The translations under genes were made by a program, and so were the position numbers. A DNA stretch of 41,221 bases from Savagea sp. (lineage in GTDB: Bacteria > Bacillota > Bacilli > Bacillales_A > Planococcaceae), in the NCBI GenBank assembly GCA_030152585.1, contig JASLJC010000068.1:1-41221 (forward strand), read 5' to 3'. The notes beneath the pieces were generated by a model, which worked only from the letters and a program-made list of their open reading frames with translations, was not told where the DNA came from and did no database searches. The first letter of the stretch is position 1, and each line of letters starts with the position of its first letter. Below are positions 25,422 to 35,111 of this stretch, one piece after another.

Positions 25422-25456
25422 GGAATGCCACTAAAAAAAGAGCGGCATTTCTTTTT
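25422..25456 (+). terminator. terminator of the carboxypeptidase gene
   Basis: GGAATGCC at 25422-25429 pairs with GGCATTTC at 25444-25451 (one wobble), followed by T residues. Confidence 0.75.
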
Positions 25457-25503
25457 ATATTTCACGCCAAGTTTTAGAGTAATCCCCTTAGATTCCTTAA
25501 AAA

Positions 25504-25545
25504 ATAGTTCTTTTCATAATGTTTTTAAAATGCGAATAGTTCTTT
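25504..25545 (+). repeat. direct repeat upstream of the chemoreceptor gene
   Basis: ATAGTTCTTT occurs at 25504-25513 and 25536-25545, 32 bases apart (about three helical turns). It may be a regulator site. No sigma-D consensus was found in the region. Confidence 0.3.
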
Positions 25546-25625
25546 AGGTACATCACAATGGACCTACTATATGATATATTAATACTAAATCATCTTGATT
25601 TAAATATAGTTTGAGGGGGAGAAAT

Positions 25626-27317
25626 ATGTTAAAAGGAAGCATTCAAACGAAATTATTTGCAGCATTTGGAACGATGATTGCACTTATACTCGTCGTCGGA
25701 GGCCTCGGTTATTGGACGATGAACAAAACAGATAAAGAATATACGACTTTAATCGACGTTGATGTTGCGCTCGTTGAAGTGCTTGATGATGTTCGTGTAG
25801 AACAAGCACAAGTCACGAGTGACATGCGAGGGTATATGATTTATCGAGACCGTACATACTTAGAATCATTAAATGAAAATCAACAACAATTGACAGACGA
25901 TTTAGTTCTTTTAGAACAATCGATGCGTGAAGAAAACAATCGTAAATTGGCAAAAGAAGCACAAACGATTGCCGCTTCTTACAATCAAGCAGTAGATGAA
26001 TTAGTACAAGCGGTAGATGCGGAAGATGCCGCAAAAGTCCAAACATTAGGGGCAGAAATGGCGAGCGACAGCCGTTCGTTATTAGCACTTATTACAGAAA
26101 TGGATCAAGCAATTCACGACCGACTCAATAGCGAAACGGACGTATTAAGTAAATCGATTGCCAAAACGAGCCTTATTATCGGACTCGGTATTGTAGTAGC
26201 AACGATTATCGGATTAACGATTGCGTACTTTATTAGCCGTTCGATCGTTAACCCTGTTCGCCGTTTAACACATCATATTCAAGAAATGGCTGAAGGAAAT
26301 TTACGTTTAGAGAACTTACCAGTAGAAGGAAAAGACGAAATTGCGACGATGAGTACATCATTTAATACGATGTTAAGTCGTTTATCGAATTTAGTTCGCG
26401 GGTTAAACGATTCATCATCGAACTTAGCAGCACAATCCGAACAACTATCTGCAAGTTCTGAAGAAAGTTTAGCAAGTTCAGAAATGGTAGCTCGCGCAGC
26501 GGAAAAAAATACAGAAAATAGCGAAACACAAGCAGAGCACGTTGCACAATCGGTTCAAGCGATGAATGAAGTATCGCGCGGTGTCGACCATATTTCAGAA
26601 AGTAACGAAGAGATGTTACAATCTGCTGTTGAAATGGGCGATTACATTAACGAAGGACGTACGGTAATCGGCGATGTGTCTGAACAAATGGGCGAAATTT
26701 TCGAAACGATTAAACAATCGACAGAAATGATGGATGAAATGGCGAAAAAATCAGCCGAAATTCAAGAAGTATCATCCCTCATTACGAACATTTCAGAACA
26801 GACGAACTTACTCGCTTTAAACGCAGCGATTGAAGCAGCACGAGCAGGAGAACACGGTGCAGGATTTGCCGTCGTTGCAAACGAAGTTCGTCAACTTGCA
26901 GAAGAGTCACATAAATCGGCTGCGAAAATCGATGAAATGATTGCAGACGTTTATGGAGCTTCTCAACAAGCAGTCGCTTCGATTCGTACAGGAGAAGAAA
27001 AAGTACACGAAGGATTGAACCGTTCGAATGAATCACTTGAAGTATTCGGTCATATTGAGTCGTCTGTAACGAATGTCGGCGAAATGATCGAAAGTGTATC
27101 GGCAGCAATTCAACAAATCCAGGCGATGACAGAAAGCGTCATGACGAGCTCAGAAAGTCTCCGTGGATTAGCAGAAGAAGCAGCAGCGAGCGCGCAAGAA
27201 ACAGGTGCTGCAACAGAAGAACAACTCGCAGCGATGCAAGAAATTACGACAAGTACAGAATCACTTGCAAAGTTAGCTGAAGATTTACAAGAAGAAGTCC
27301 AACAATTCCGCGTCTAA
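25626..27317 (+). CDS. methyl-accepting chemotaxis protein
   Basis: The 563-residue transmembrane chemoreceptor has TM1 at about 10-32, an extracellular four-helix-bundle-like sensor domain (about 33-178, with few aromatics and many Glu, Gln and Asp), TM2 at about 179-202, a HAMP domain to about 255 (SIVNPVRRLTHHIQEMAEGNL), and a long cytoplasmic coiled coil. The conserved hairpin tip (ISEQTNLLALNAAIEAARAGEHGAGFAVVANEVRQLAEE) lies near 389-428. Glu/Gln pairs along the helices are candidate methylation sites. There is no NWETF-type CheR tether. ATG 25626 follows GAGGGGG. It is a single gene. The ligand is unknown. It implies a motile organism. Confidence 0.92.
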   Translation: MLKGSIQTKLFAAFGTMIALILVVGGLGYWTMNKTDKEYTTLIDVDVALVEVLDDVRVEQAQVTSDMRGYMIYRDRTYLESLNENQQQLTDDLVLLEQSMREENNRKLAKEAQTIAASYNQAVDELVQAVDAEDAAKVQTLGAEMASDSRSLLALITEMDQAIHDRLNSETDVLSKSIAKTSLIIGLGIVVATIIGLTIAYFISRSIVNPVRRLTHHIQEMAEGNLRLENLPVEGKDEIATMSTSFNTMLSRLSNLVRGLNDSSSNLAAQSEQLSASSEESLASSEMVARAAEKNTENSETQAEHVAQSVQAMNEVSRGVDHISESNEEMLQSAVEMGDYINEGRTVIGDVSEQMGEIFETIKQSTEMMDEMAKKSAEIQEVSSLITNISEQTNLLALNAAIEAARAGEHGAGFAVVANEVRQLAEESHKSAAKIDEMIADVYGASQQAVASIRTGEEKVHEGLNRSNESLEVFGHIESSVTNVGEMIESVSAAIQQIQAMTESVMTSSESLRGLAEEAAASAQETGAATEEQLAAMQEITTSTESLAKLAEDLQEEVQQFRV

Positions 27318-27334
27318 TGTAACGCAGAATGCGA

Positions 27335-27394
27335 GTCTTACACTCCTTTTATTTGACGAGCGAATCGTTGAAATGGGAGTGTAAGACTTTTTGT
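27335..27394 (+). terminator. terminator of the chemoreceptor gene
   Basis: AGTCTTACACTCC at 27335-27347 pairs with GGAGTGTAAGACT at 27377-27389, then T residues, so radA is not cotranscribed with the chemoreceptor gene. Confidence 0.85.
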
Positions 27395-27493
27395 TGTTCG
27401 TGAAACAGTTCGAACATACTTTCGTCAATCGTTGCGAGAATAGAAAGACGCTGATAAGATAACGCTACAAATCTTTTTTTGAGGAGGCCCTTT

Positions 27494-28879
27494 ATGGCAA
27501 AGCGAAAAACGAAATTTATGTGTAGAGAATGTGGATACGAATCGCCAAAATGGATGGGGCGTTGTCCAGGCTGTGGTGAATGGAATACGATGGACGAAGC
27601 AATCGTCGCGAAACAAGTGAAAGGGCCAAGGGGAGCATTTCAAACAGGGACACCGACTGAGACGAAAGCTGTACCTGTTACGGATGTACAATCACAAGAA
27701 GAACCACGCGTAGAAACGGATTTAGAAGAATTAAACCGTGTGCTCGGTGGAGGAATTGTACCGGGTTCGCTCATTTTAATCGGAGGAGATCCAGGTATCG
27801 GAAAGTCGACGTTACTTTTACAAGTGAGCGCGATGTTAGCGGAAGCGAAAGAACGTGTTTTATACGTATCAGGTGAAGAGTCGATTCGCCAAACGAAAAT
27901 GCGAGCAGAACGTCTCGGCGTGACATCAGATGAGCTATACGTTTACGCTGAAACGGATTTATCGCTTATCCACGATACGATTTATTCCGTAAAACCGAAC
28001 TTCGTCATTATCGACTCGATTCAAACGATTCATCACCCGGAAGTGACGAGTGCACCGGGAAGTGTAACTCAAGTACGGGAAAGTACAGCCGAACTCATGC
28101 GGATTGCTAAAAGTGAAGGAATCGCTATTTTCCTCGTCGGTCACGTCACGAAAGAAGGACAAATTGCAGGACCGCGTATTTTAGAACATATGGTCGATAC
28201 CGTTTTATATTTTGAAGGAGACCGTCACCATACGTACCGAATATTACGAAGTGTAAAAAACCGTTTCGGTTCGACAAATGAAATGGCAATATTTGAAATG
28301 GCACAAAGCGGGTTAAAAGAAGTGCTAAATCCATCTGAACTCTTTTTACGAGAACGAGCGAAAAGTGGAGCCGGTTCAACCGTCGTCGCTTCAATGGAAG
28401 GGACACGTCCGATTTTAGTTGAAATTCAAGCGCTCGTTACACAATCGAGTTTTAATTATCCGAAACGAATGGCGACGGGAATCGAACAAAACCGTGTGTC
28501 GTTATTACTTGCCGTATTAGAAAAGCGGATGGGAATGTTGCTACAAGCGCAAGATGCTTACATTAAAGTAGCCGGTGGTGTTCGTTTAGATGAACCCGCA
28601 ATTGACCTCGGTGTATTAATAAGTATCGTCTCGAGTTATAACGAAAAGACTGTCGGCTTATCCGACTGTTTCATCGGTGAAGTCGGATTAACAGGAGAAG
28701 TTCGACGCGTTTCGCGAATCGAACAACGGGTAAATGAAGCAGCAAAACTCGGATTTACACGTATTATCGTACCGGCTGCGAATTTAGACGGATGGGAATT
28801 TCCAAGAGGTGTCGAAGTAGTTGGCGTTGACAACATTCAACAAGCCGTCCGACTTGCCTTTCAAGACAGTCGTGCATAA
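27494..28879 (+). CDS. radA: DNA repair protein RadA (Sms)
   Basis: The 461-residue RecA-like branch-migration helicase acts in recombination and repair. An N-terminal four-cysteine zinc finger (C10-x2-C13 and C24-x2-C27), Walker A GGDPGIGKST near 96-105, the RadA-specific KNRFG motif (VKNRFGSTNE), and a Lon-like C-terminal domain are all present. The length matches B. subtilis RadA (458). I chose ATG 27494 behind GAGGAGG; the frame opens 15 bases earlier at a TTG. In B. subtilis radA is followed by disA; here a terminator follows, then yacL. Confidence 0.95.
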   Translation: MAKRKTKFMCRECGYESPKWMGRCPGCGEWNTMDEAIVAKQVKGPRGAFQTGTPTETKAVPVTDVQSQEEPRVETDLEELNRVLGGGIVPGSLILIGGDPGIGKSTLLLQVSAMLAEAKERVLYVSGEESIRQTKMRAERLGVTSDELYVYAETDLSLIHDTIYSVKPNFVIIDSIQTIHHPEVTSAPGSVTQVRESTAELMRIAKSEGIAIFLVGHVTKEGQIAGPRILEHMVDTVLYFEGDRHHTYRILRSVKNRFGSTNEMAIFEMAQSGLKEVLNPSELFLRERAKSGAGSTVVASMEGTRPILVEIQALVTQSSFNYPKRMATGIEQNRVSLLLAVLEKRMGMLLQAQDAYIKVAGGVRLDEPAIDLGVLISIVSSYNEKTVGLSDCFIGEVGLTGEVRRVSRIEQRVNEAAKLGFTRIIVPAANLDGWEFPRGVEVVGVDNIQQAVRLAFQDSRA

Positions 28880-28882
28880 TGT

Positions 28883-28938
28883 ACCTCTCCTTTAGGAACT
28901 ATTCACGAAATGATAAGTCCTATAAGGAGAGGTTTTTT
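28883..28938 (+). terminator. terminator after radA
   Basis: ACCTCTCCTT at 28883-28892 pairs with AAGGAGAGGT at 28924-28933, with extra pairing of TAGGA and TCCTA, then a T run. It separates radA from yacL transcription. Confidence 0.85.
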
Positions 28939-28993
28939 AAAAGAAAGTGATAGACTAAAAGGGAACAAAGGAGAAAAGGAAGGGGGAAATGAG

Positions 28994-30061
28994 ATGTTGA
29001 AAAAAGTTATGCAATTTTTATTCGTCATCGTCGGCGGTGTTGCAGGTGTTCTTGCGTTTCCGTCATTATTTAACATCTTTCAATGGACGCAACACCCATT
29101 GATTCATAACGTATATGTCGCAGCGTTAATCGGTGCATTCGCTTTCGGATTACTCGGACTTTTTTTAGTTTCACCTATTATTCAATTGATCGAATGGTTT
29201 GAACAACAATTATTACGAGCACCTGTTGTCGATATTATATTTGGAACGTTCGGCTTAATTATCGGCTTAATCGTCGCAGTATTATTAAGTTTTGGTGTGA
29301 TCAGTTTAGATATTCCATTTGTTACAGAAGTTGGACCGATCGTTTTAACACTTATTTTTGGATATCTCGGATTCCAAATTGGATTTCAAAAGCGAAATGA
29401 AATAATGAAAGCGCTCTTACAATGGAAAACGGGAGATCGCGAACGAGACCAAGACGATGAACAGATGAAACGCTACAAAGTATTAGATACGAGTGTTATT
29501 ATTGATGGGAGAATTGCAGATATTGCAGCGACTCGTTTTTTAGAAGGCGTGCTCGTCGTACCGCAGTTCGTTTTAACGGAGTTACAACATATTGCTGACT
29601 CTTCAGATTCTTTAAAACGGACAAAAGGTAGAAGAGGACTCGACATTTTAAAGCGACTCCAAGAAGATCCGCACGTAACGGTTGAAATTACGAATGTCGA
29701 TTTTGAAGACGTTGCAGAAGTCGATTTAAAACTCGTACGTCTCGCTAAAAAAATTGACGGTTTCGTCGTAACGAACGATTTTAATTTAAATAAAGTAGCC
29801 GATTTGCATGGTGTAGAAGTGCTCAATATTAATGATTTATCAAATGCGGTGAAACCTGTCGTTATACCAGGAGAAAGAATGACATTGACAGTCATTAAAG
29901 AAGGAAAAGAACATCATCAAGGGATCGCTTATTTAGAAGATGGAACGATGATCGTCGTAGAAGACGGAAAACGTCATATCGGCGAGACGATTCAAGCCGT
30001 CGTGACGAGTGTACTTCAAACGTCGGCAGGTCGTATGATTTTCGCGCGCCCGAAGGAGTGA
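28994..30061 (+). CDS. yacL: PIN/TRAM-domain membrane protein YacL
   Basis: The 355-residue protein has about four N-terminal transmembrane segments (LFVIVGGVAGVLAFPSLF; VAALIGAFAFGLLGLFLV; two more to about 135). A PIN-type nuclease domain (about 155-275: VLDTSVIIDGRIADI, RTKGRRGLDIL and VVTNDFNLNKVA supply the acidic residues) and a C-terminal TRAM domain (GERMTLTVIKEGKEHHQGIAYLEDGTMIVVE) follow. B. subtilis YacL is 366 residues with the same layout; its RNA target is unknown. ATG 28994 follows AGGGGG, although the frame is open to 28910. It begins the yacL-ispD-ispF unit. Confidence 0.9.
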   Translation: MLKKVMQFLFVIVGGVAGVLAFPSLFNIFQWTQHPLIHNVYVAALIGAFAFGLLGLFLVSPIIQLIEWFEQQLLRAPVVDIIFGTFGLIIGLIVAVLLSFGVISLDIPFVTEVGPIVLTLIFGYLGFQIGFQKRNEIMKALLQWKTGDRERDQDDEQMKRYKVLDTSVIIDGRIADIAATRFLEGVLVVPQFVLTELQHIADSSDSLKRTKGRRGLDILKRLQEDPHVTVEITNVDFEDVAEVDLKLVRLAKKIDGFVVTNDFNLNKVADLHGVEVLNINDLSNAVKPVVIPGERMTLTVIKEGKEHHQGIAYLEDGTMIVVEDGKRHIGETIQAVVTSVLQTSAGRMIFARPKE

Positions 30062-30065
30062 AAAA

Positions 30066-30764
30066 GTGGAACGTTACACAGTGATGCTTCCAGCAGCTGG
30101 CAGTGGTACACGGATGGGAGCAGGTTACAATAAATTGTTTTTAGAATTATCGAATATGCCGATTCTCGCACATACGTTACGTATATTTGAACGAGATGAT
30201 CGGTGTGAAGCGATGATTTTAGCGATAAAAAAAGAAGAACGCTCAGAAATTGAACGGGTATTAGAAGAGTACAACATTACGAAAGTCCAAACGTTCGTCG
30301 AAGGTGGAAAAGAGCGTCAACATAGTGTGCACGCTTGTTTAGAAGCGTACAATGGGGCGCCAGAAAGTATCGTGCTCGTCCATGATGCAGCACGGCCCTT
30401 TTTACGTCAGTCGACAATTCATTCGCTCGTTATGAAAGCAAAAGAAATAGGCGGGGCAATCGCAGCGGTTCGTGTGAAAGATACGACGAAACGTGGACGC
30501 GATGGTCTCGTTACTGAAACGTTGCAGCGAGACACACTTTGGACGATTCAAACGCCGCAAGCTTTTCAATACAATATATTGTATGAAGCATCGAAGCGGG
30601 CGTTGAAAGAACAATTCGCAGCAACGGACGAATCGATGCTCGTCGAATACGTCGGAAAAGACGTTGCACTCGTTGAAAGTACGTACGATAATATTAAAAT
30701 GACGACACCGGAAGATTTAGCATTCGGTGAAATTATTTTACGCAGAAAAGGAGAACAGCGATGA
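30066..30764 (+). CDS. ispD: 2-C-methyl-D-erythritol 4-phosphate cytidylyltransferase
   Basis: The 232-residue MEP-pathway enzyme joins CTP and MEP to form CDP-ME. The nucleotide-binding N-terminus LPAAGSGTRMGAGYNKLFLEL, the VHDAARPF motif, and KDTTKRG with TQTPQAF-like TIQTPQAF are all characteristic. The length is normal (225-235). The start is GTG 30066 behind AAGGAG, 4 bases after yacL. Its stop overlaps the ispF start. It shows that isoprenoids are made by the MEP route, unlike in staphylococci. Confidence 0.95.
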   Translation: MERYTVMLPAAGSGTRMGAGYNKLFLELSNMPILAHTLRIFERDDRCEAMILAIKKEERSEIERVLEEYNITKVQTFVEGGKERQHSVHACLEAYNGAPESIVLVHDAARPFLRQSTIHSLVMKAKEIGGAIAAVRVKDTTKRGRDGLVTETLQRDTLWTIQTPQAFQYNILYEASKRALKEQFAATDESMLVEYVGKDVALVESTYDNIKMTTPEDLAFGEIILRRKGEQR

Positions 30765-31240
30765 TACGAATAGGACAAGGGTTTGACGTGCATGCATTTG
30801 CAGAAGGGCGTCCACTCATTTTAGGAGGAATTGATATTCCGTACGCACGAGGACTAGCAGGACATTCGGATGCAGATGTCGTGTTACACACGATTACAGA
30901 TGCAGCACTCGGTGCAGTTGGATTACGTGATATCGGAACACATTTTCCAGATACAGATGAAGCGTTCAAAGATGCTGATTCTGCAATTTTACTTGAAAAA
31001 GCGTGGGCACTTATCCGTGACAAAGGGTACGTTTTAGGGAATGTCGATATTACAATTATGGCAGAACGTCCGAAAATGGCACCACATATCGACCGCATTC
31101 AAGCACGAATTGCACAATTGCTTGAAGCAGAAATCGATCAAGTAAACGTGAAAGCGACGACGACCGAAAAGCTAGGATTCGTCGGAAGAGAAGAAGGAAT
31201 TGCAGCACTTGCTGTGATTTTACTCGTTCGAGAAGGGTGA
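30761..31240 (+). CDS. ispF: 2-C-methyl-D-erythritol 2,4-cyclodiphosphate synthase
   Basis: The 159-residue trimeric enzyme cyclises CDP-ME 2-phosphate to MEcPP with loss of CMP. The zinc ligands D9, H11 (GFDVHAF) and H43 (GHSDADVVLH) are present, as is the C-terminal VNVKATTTEKLGFVGREEGIA. The length is typical. It overlaps ispD by four bases (ATGA) and is translationally coupled to it. Confidence 0.96.
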   Translation: MIRIGQGFDVHAFAEGRPLILGGIDIPYARGLAGHSDADVVLHTITDAALGAVGLRDIGTHFPDTDEAFKDADSAILLEKAWALIRDKGYVLGNVDITIMAERPKMAPHIDRIQARIAQLLEAEIDQVNVKATTTEKLGFVGREEGIAALAVILLVREG

Positions 31241-31309
31241 CGTTTTCAAAATCGTATGAAACGTGTTAAAATAGAAGATGTAATTTTAAAAACGATCGGA
31301 GAGGTACAA

Positions 31310-32779
31310 ATGACGAAAAAAGTTCGTGTACGCTATGCGCCGAGCCCAACTGGACATTTACATATTGGGGGAGCTCGTACCGCATTATTTAACTATTTAT
31401 TTGCACGTCACAATGATGGAGAATTTATTATTCGAATTGAAGATACAGACGTTGAACGTAATATCGAAGGCGGCGAAGCTTCACAAATCGAAAACTTAAC
31501 GTGGTTAGGGTTCGAATACGATGAGGCGCCACATATCGGTGGACCGTATGGACCGTATCGTCAAACAGAACGTTTCGATATTTATACGAAATATGCAGAA
31601 CAATTGTTAGAAGAAGGTCACGCATACAAATGTTTCTGTACGACAGACGAGTTAGAAGAAGAGCGTGAAGCGCAAAAAGCAAAAGGTATCGCAGCGCCGA
31701 TGTATTCAGGCAAATGCCGTCACTTATCAGCAGAAGAAGTAGCTGAAAAAGAAGCAGCAGGTGAAGCATACACATTACGTGTTCGTGTTCCTGAAAACGT
31801 GACGTACCGCTTTACAGATCTCGTACGTGGTGAAGTCGCATTCGAGTCAAAAGATATCGGAGATTGGGTTATTGTAAAAGCTAACGGTATCCCAACGTAC
31901 AACTTCGCGGTCGTCATTGATGACCACTTAATGGAAATGACACACATTTTCCGTGGAGAAGAACATTTAACGAATACACCGCGTCAAATGATGATTTTCG
32001 ATATGCTCGGCTGGGAACATCCGACATTCGGTCATATGACGTTAATCGTGAATGAAGACCGTAAAAAATTGTCAAAACGTGACGAGTCGATCATTCAATT
32101 CGTTTCACAATACCGTGACTTAGGCTTTTTACCAGAAGCGATGTTTAACTTCTTCGCTTTACTCGGCTGGTCACCGGGTGGCGAAAACTCAGAGCGTGAA
32201 ATTTTCTCTAAAGAAGAGTTAATCAAAATTTTCGACGTCGAACGTTTAGCGAAATCACCGTCAATGTTTGATAAAGAAAAATTAACGTGGATGAACAACG
32301 CATACATTAAAGAATTGTCAGAAGAAGACGTCGTTGCACTTGCGCTTCCGTTTTTACAAAAAGAAGGACGTCTCCCTGAACAACTTTCAGCAGAAGAAGC
32401 TGAGTGGGCGAAACGTTTAATTTTACTTTACCAAGAGCAATTACATTACGGCGCTGAAATTGTAAAATTAACGGAGCAATTTTTCACAGAAGCGATCGAT
32501 TACGATGAAGCAGCGAAAGAAGTGCTCGCAGGTGAACAAGTACCAGAAGTCATGCAAGCATTTGCAGAAGAGTTAGAAGCACTTGAAGTATTTGAAGCAG
32601 CGGAAATTAAAAAATCGATTAAAGCTGTTCAAAAGAAAACAGGTCATAAAGGGAAAAACTTATTTATGCCGATCCGTGTCGTCACAACAGGTGAAACACG
32701 TGGACCAGAATTACCAGATGCGATTGAATTAATCGGTAAAGAGACGATATTAAACCGCGTACGTCAATTCGCAAACTAA
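31310..32779 (+). CDS. gltX: glutamyl-tRNA synthetase
   Basis: The 489-residue class I synthetase charges tRNA-Glu; in Bacillus-type bacteria it also mischarges tRNA-Gln for GatCAB. The HIGH-type signature is PTGHLHIGG (13-21), and the KMSKS-type loop is KKLSKRDE near 252. A C-terminal anticodon-binding helical domain ends in RVVTTGETRGPELPDAIELIGKE. ATG 31310 behind GGAGAGG is chosen over the open frame from 31256. A TGT-TAAAAT extended -10 lies about 40 bases upstream. No T-box is seen before it. Confidence 0.95.
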   Translation: MTKKVRVRYAPSPTGHLHIGGARTALFNYLFARHNDGEFIIRIEDTDVERNIEGGEASQIENLTWLGFEYDEAPHIGGPYGPYRQTERFDIYTKYAEQLLEEGHAYKCFCTTDELEEEREAQKAKGIAAPMYSGKCRHLSAEEVAEKEAAGEAYTLRVRVPENVTYRFTDLVRGEVAFESKDIGDWVIVKANGIPTYNFAVVIDDHLMEMTHIFRGEEHLTNTPRQMMIFDMLGWEHPTFGHMTLIVNEDRKKLSKRDESIIQFVSQYRDLGFLPEAMFNFFALLGWSPGGENSEREIFSKEELIKIFDVERLAKSPSMFDKEKLTWMNNAYIKELSEEDVVALALPFLQKEGRLPEQLSAEEAEWAKRLILLYQEQLHYGAEIVKLTEQFFTEAIDYDEAAKEVLAGEQVPEVMQAFAEELEALEVFEAAEIKKSIKAVQKKTGHKGKNLFMPIRVVTTGETRGPELPDAIELIGKETILNRVRQFAN

Positions 32780-32784
32780 ACGCA

Positions 32785-33004
32785 ACGATTGAGGAAAGTG
32801 AGTCGAGACGAAATTTACAGAGAAGGCGAATTGCTGAGAACGCCAATTAACGTCGACTAGGATGCCCCTCATAGCGCAATCTCGAAAAAAGAAGTAAAGA
32901 TTGCGGCTCACCGCCGTTATCGGTGATAAGGTGAAGGGGAAATCCCCTTAATCGGAGTGGAACCGCGCAAAAGCGTCTCTGTCAATCGATAGAGGCGTTT
33001 TTTG
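32785..33004 (+). promoter_or_regulatory. cysteine-specific T-box leader of the cysE operon
   Basis: Stem I is recognisable. GAGG at 32791 pairs with CCTC at 32867, and AGTCGA at 32801 pairs with TCGACT at 32853. An AGAGAA motif sits near 32819, and the apical loop is GGCG...AATTGCTGAGAA...CGCC (32825-32844). The specifier loop holds TGC at 32863-32865, the cysteine codon. The T-box AGTGGAACCGCG is at 32956-32967. The terminator (AAGCGTCTCT, loop, AGAGGCGTTT, T run) ends at 33004. Uncharged tRNA-Cys should pair with the T-box and favour antitermination into cysE. Confidence 0.92.
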
Positions 33005-33039
33005 TGCGTATAAGGAAAGAAAAAGAGGAGGTTCATTTT

Positions 33040-33714
33040 ATGACGTTTCGTTTATTAACACGTATGAAAGAAGATATTGATTGTGTGCTCTGTCGGGACC
33101 CCGCAGCGCGTAGTCGTGCAGAAGTCGTATTAACGTATTCCGGTGTCCATGCGATTTGGTTTCACCGTGTCGCTCATTGGCTCTTTCGCCGTAATTTCCA
33201 CTTTTTTGCACGCGCTACATCTCAAATGAGTCGCCTCGTCACAGGTATTGAAATTCACCCGGGTGCCCAACTCGGTCGTCGTCTATTTATCGACCACGGG
33301 ATGGGAGTCGTCATTGGTGAAACGTGCGAAATTGGAAACGACGTGACAATTTACCAAGGCGTTACACTCGGCGGGACAGGAAAAGAGCAAGGAAAACGTC
33401 ACCCGACATTAGAAGATGGGGTGCTCGTGGCAGCTGGAGCAAAAGTACTCGGCTCGATTACGATCGGCGAAAATAGTAAAGTCGGTGCAGGATCGGTCGT
33501 TTTAAAAGACGTACCACGTAATTCGACGGTCGTCGGCGTACCTGGAAAAGTCGTCATTTCAAACGGTGTCCGCGTCAAAAATCAATTCGAACACCAAAAT
33601 ATGCCGGACCCTGTTGCTGATAAATGTCGTGCTTTACAAGCGCAAATTGATACGTTGACGGAAAAAGTAGCATCCCTTCAACGTCAATTAGAAGAGGAGA
33701 GAGGTACATTATGA
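33040..33714 (+). CDS. cysE: serine O-acetyltransferase
   Basis: The 224-residue enzyme makes O-acetylserine from serine and acetyl-CoA, the first step of cysteine synthesis. Residues 1-65 form the helical SATase part (VHAIWFHRVAHWLFRRN). The left-handed beta-helix hexapeptide repeats follow (GIEIHPGAQLGRRLFIDHGMGVVIGETCEIGNDVTIYQGVTLGGT), with the catalytic D-H pair in FIDHG and the closing VPGKVV. A coiled-coil tail (LQAQIDTLTEKVASLQRQLEEE) follows. ATG 33040 follows GAGGAGG directly after the T-box. It overlaps cysS by four bases (ATGA). Confidence 0.95.
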   Translation: MTFRLLTRMKEDIDCVLCRDPAARSRAEVVLTYSGVHAIWFHRVAHWLFRRNFHFFARATSQMSRLVTGIEIHPGAQLGRRLFIDHGMGVVIGETCEIGNDVTIYQGVTLGGTGKEQGKRHPTLEDGVLVAAGAKVLGSITIGENSKVGAGSVVLKDVPRNSTVVGVPGKVVISNGVRVKNQFEHQNMPDPVADKCRALQAQIDTLTEKVASLQRQLEEERGTL

Positions 33715-35108
33715 TTCAAATTTACAACACGTTGACGCGTAAAAAAGAACCGTTCGTTCCGATGACAGAAGGAAAAGTAAAAATGTATGTTTGTGGACCG
33801 ACAGTTTACAACTACATTCATATCGGGAACGCTAGACCAGCTATCGTCTTCGATACAGTACGTCGTTATTTAACGTATAAAGGATTTGACGTTCATTACG
33901 TATCGAACTTTACCGACGTAGATGACAAAATTATTCGTGCTGCGAATGAACTCGGAGAAGATGTTCGTCAATTAACCGATCGTTTCATCCAAGCCTATCA
34001 CGAAGATGTCGGTGCGCTCGGTTGCCAAAAAGCAGACGCACATCCACGAGTAACCGATCATATTGAAGATATCGTCGCATTTATCGACGTACTCGTTCAA
34101 AAAGGATTCGCTTACGAAGTAGACGGTGACGTTTATTTCCATACCGACCGATTTGAACAATACGGAAAACTATCTCACCAGTCGATCGACGAATTACGCG
34201 TCGGCGCCCGTATTGAAAAAAATGAAGCGAAACAAAACGCGCTCGACTTCGCATTATGGAAAAAAGCGAAAGAAGGCGAAATCGCGTGGGACAGTCCGTG
34301 GGGGAAAGGTCGTCCTGGCTGGCATATTGAGTGTTCCGTCATGGCGCGAGAACATTTAGGAGATACAATCGACATTCATGCCGGCGGACAAGATTTAACG
34401 TTCCCTCATCATGAAAACGAAATTGCACAATCCGAAGCGCATAACGATACGACGTTTGCGAATTATTGGATGCATAACGGACATATTAATATCGATAACG
34501 AAAAAATGAGTAAATCGCTCGGGAATTTCGTACTCGTTCACGATATTCGTCAAGAAATTGATCCGAACGTCTTACGATTTTTCATGTTATCTGTTCATTA
34601 TCGCCAGCCGATTAACTTTTCACGTACGCTCGTCGAAAGTGCCGCGAACGGTTTAGAGCGTATCCAAAATGCTTACGACCAAATCGTGCACCGTTTAGAG
34701 ACATCGACGAACTTAGGAGAAGAAACGACACGTTGGATGACGATAATCGATGAGCAAATCAACGCTTTCGAACAGTCGATGAACGATGATTTCAACACAG
34801 CGAATGCAATAGCTGCTATTTTTGAACTAGCAAAACAAGCGAACATTTATGCGAAAGAAAACCAAACGAATGAAGCCGTTTTACGTCATTTCCGCGATAC
34901 GTTTCGCCGTTTAATGGACGTACTCGGTGTTGCAGTCGAACGAGAACAAACATTACTTGATGAAGAAATTGAAGCACTGATGGAAGAACGTCAACAAGCA
35001 CGTCAAAATCGTGACTTTGCGCGCGCAGACGAAATTCGTGACACGTTAAAAGAACGTGGCATTTTATTAGAAGATACGCCGCAAGGACCACGCTGGAAAA
35101 GAGGATAA
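33711..35108 (+). CDS. cysS: cysteinyl-tRNA synthetase
   Basis: The 465-residue class I synthetase charges tRNA-Cys. The zinc-site cysteine lies in MYVCGPTVYNYIHIGNARP, which also carries the HIGH motif. The second zinc region is in HIECSVMAREHLG and GGQDLTFPHHENEIAQSEA. KMSKS reads KMSKSLGN. The length equals that of the Bacillus enzyme (466). It is coupled to cysE, so both respond to tRNA-Cys charging through the T-box. Confidence 0.96.
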   Translation: MIQIYNTLTRKKEPFVPMTEGKVKMYVCGPTVYNYIHIGNARPAIVFDTVRRYLTYKGFDVHYVSNFTDVDDKIIRAANELGEDVRQLTDRFIQAYHEDVGALGCQKADAHPRVTDHIEDIVAFIDVLVQKGFAYEVDGDVYFHTDRFEQYGKLSHQSIDELRVGARIEKNEAKQNALDFALWKKAKEGEIAWDSPWGKGRPGWHIECSVMAREHLGDTIDIHAGGQDLTFPHHENEIAQSEAHNDTTFANYWMHNGHINIDNEKMSKSLGNFVLVHDIRQEIDPNVLRFFMLSVHYRQPINFSRTLVESAANGLERIQNAYDQIVHRLETSTNLGEETTRWMTIIDEQINAFEQSMNDDFNTANAIAAIFELAKQANIYAKENQTNEAVLRHFRDTFRRLMDVLGVAVEREQTLLDEEIEALMEERQQARQNRDFARADEIRDTLKERGILLEDTPQGPRWKRG

Positions 35109-35111
35109 TCG

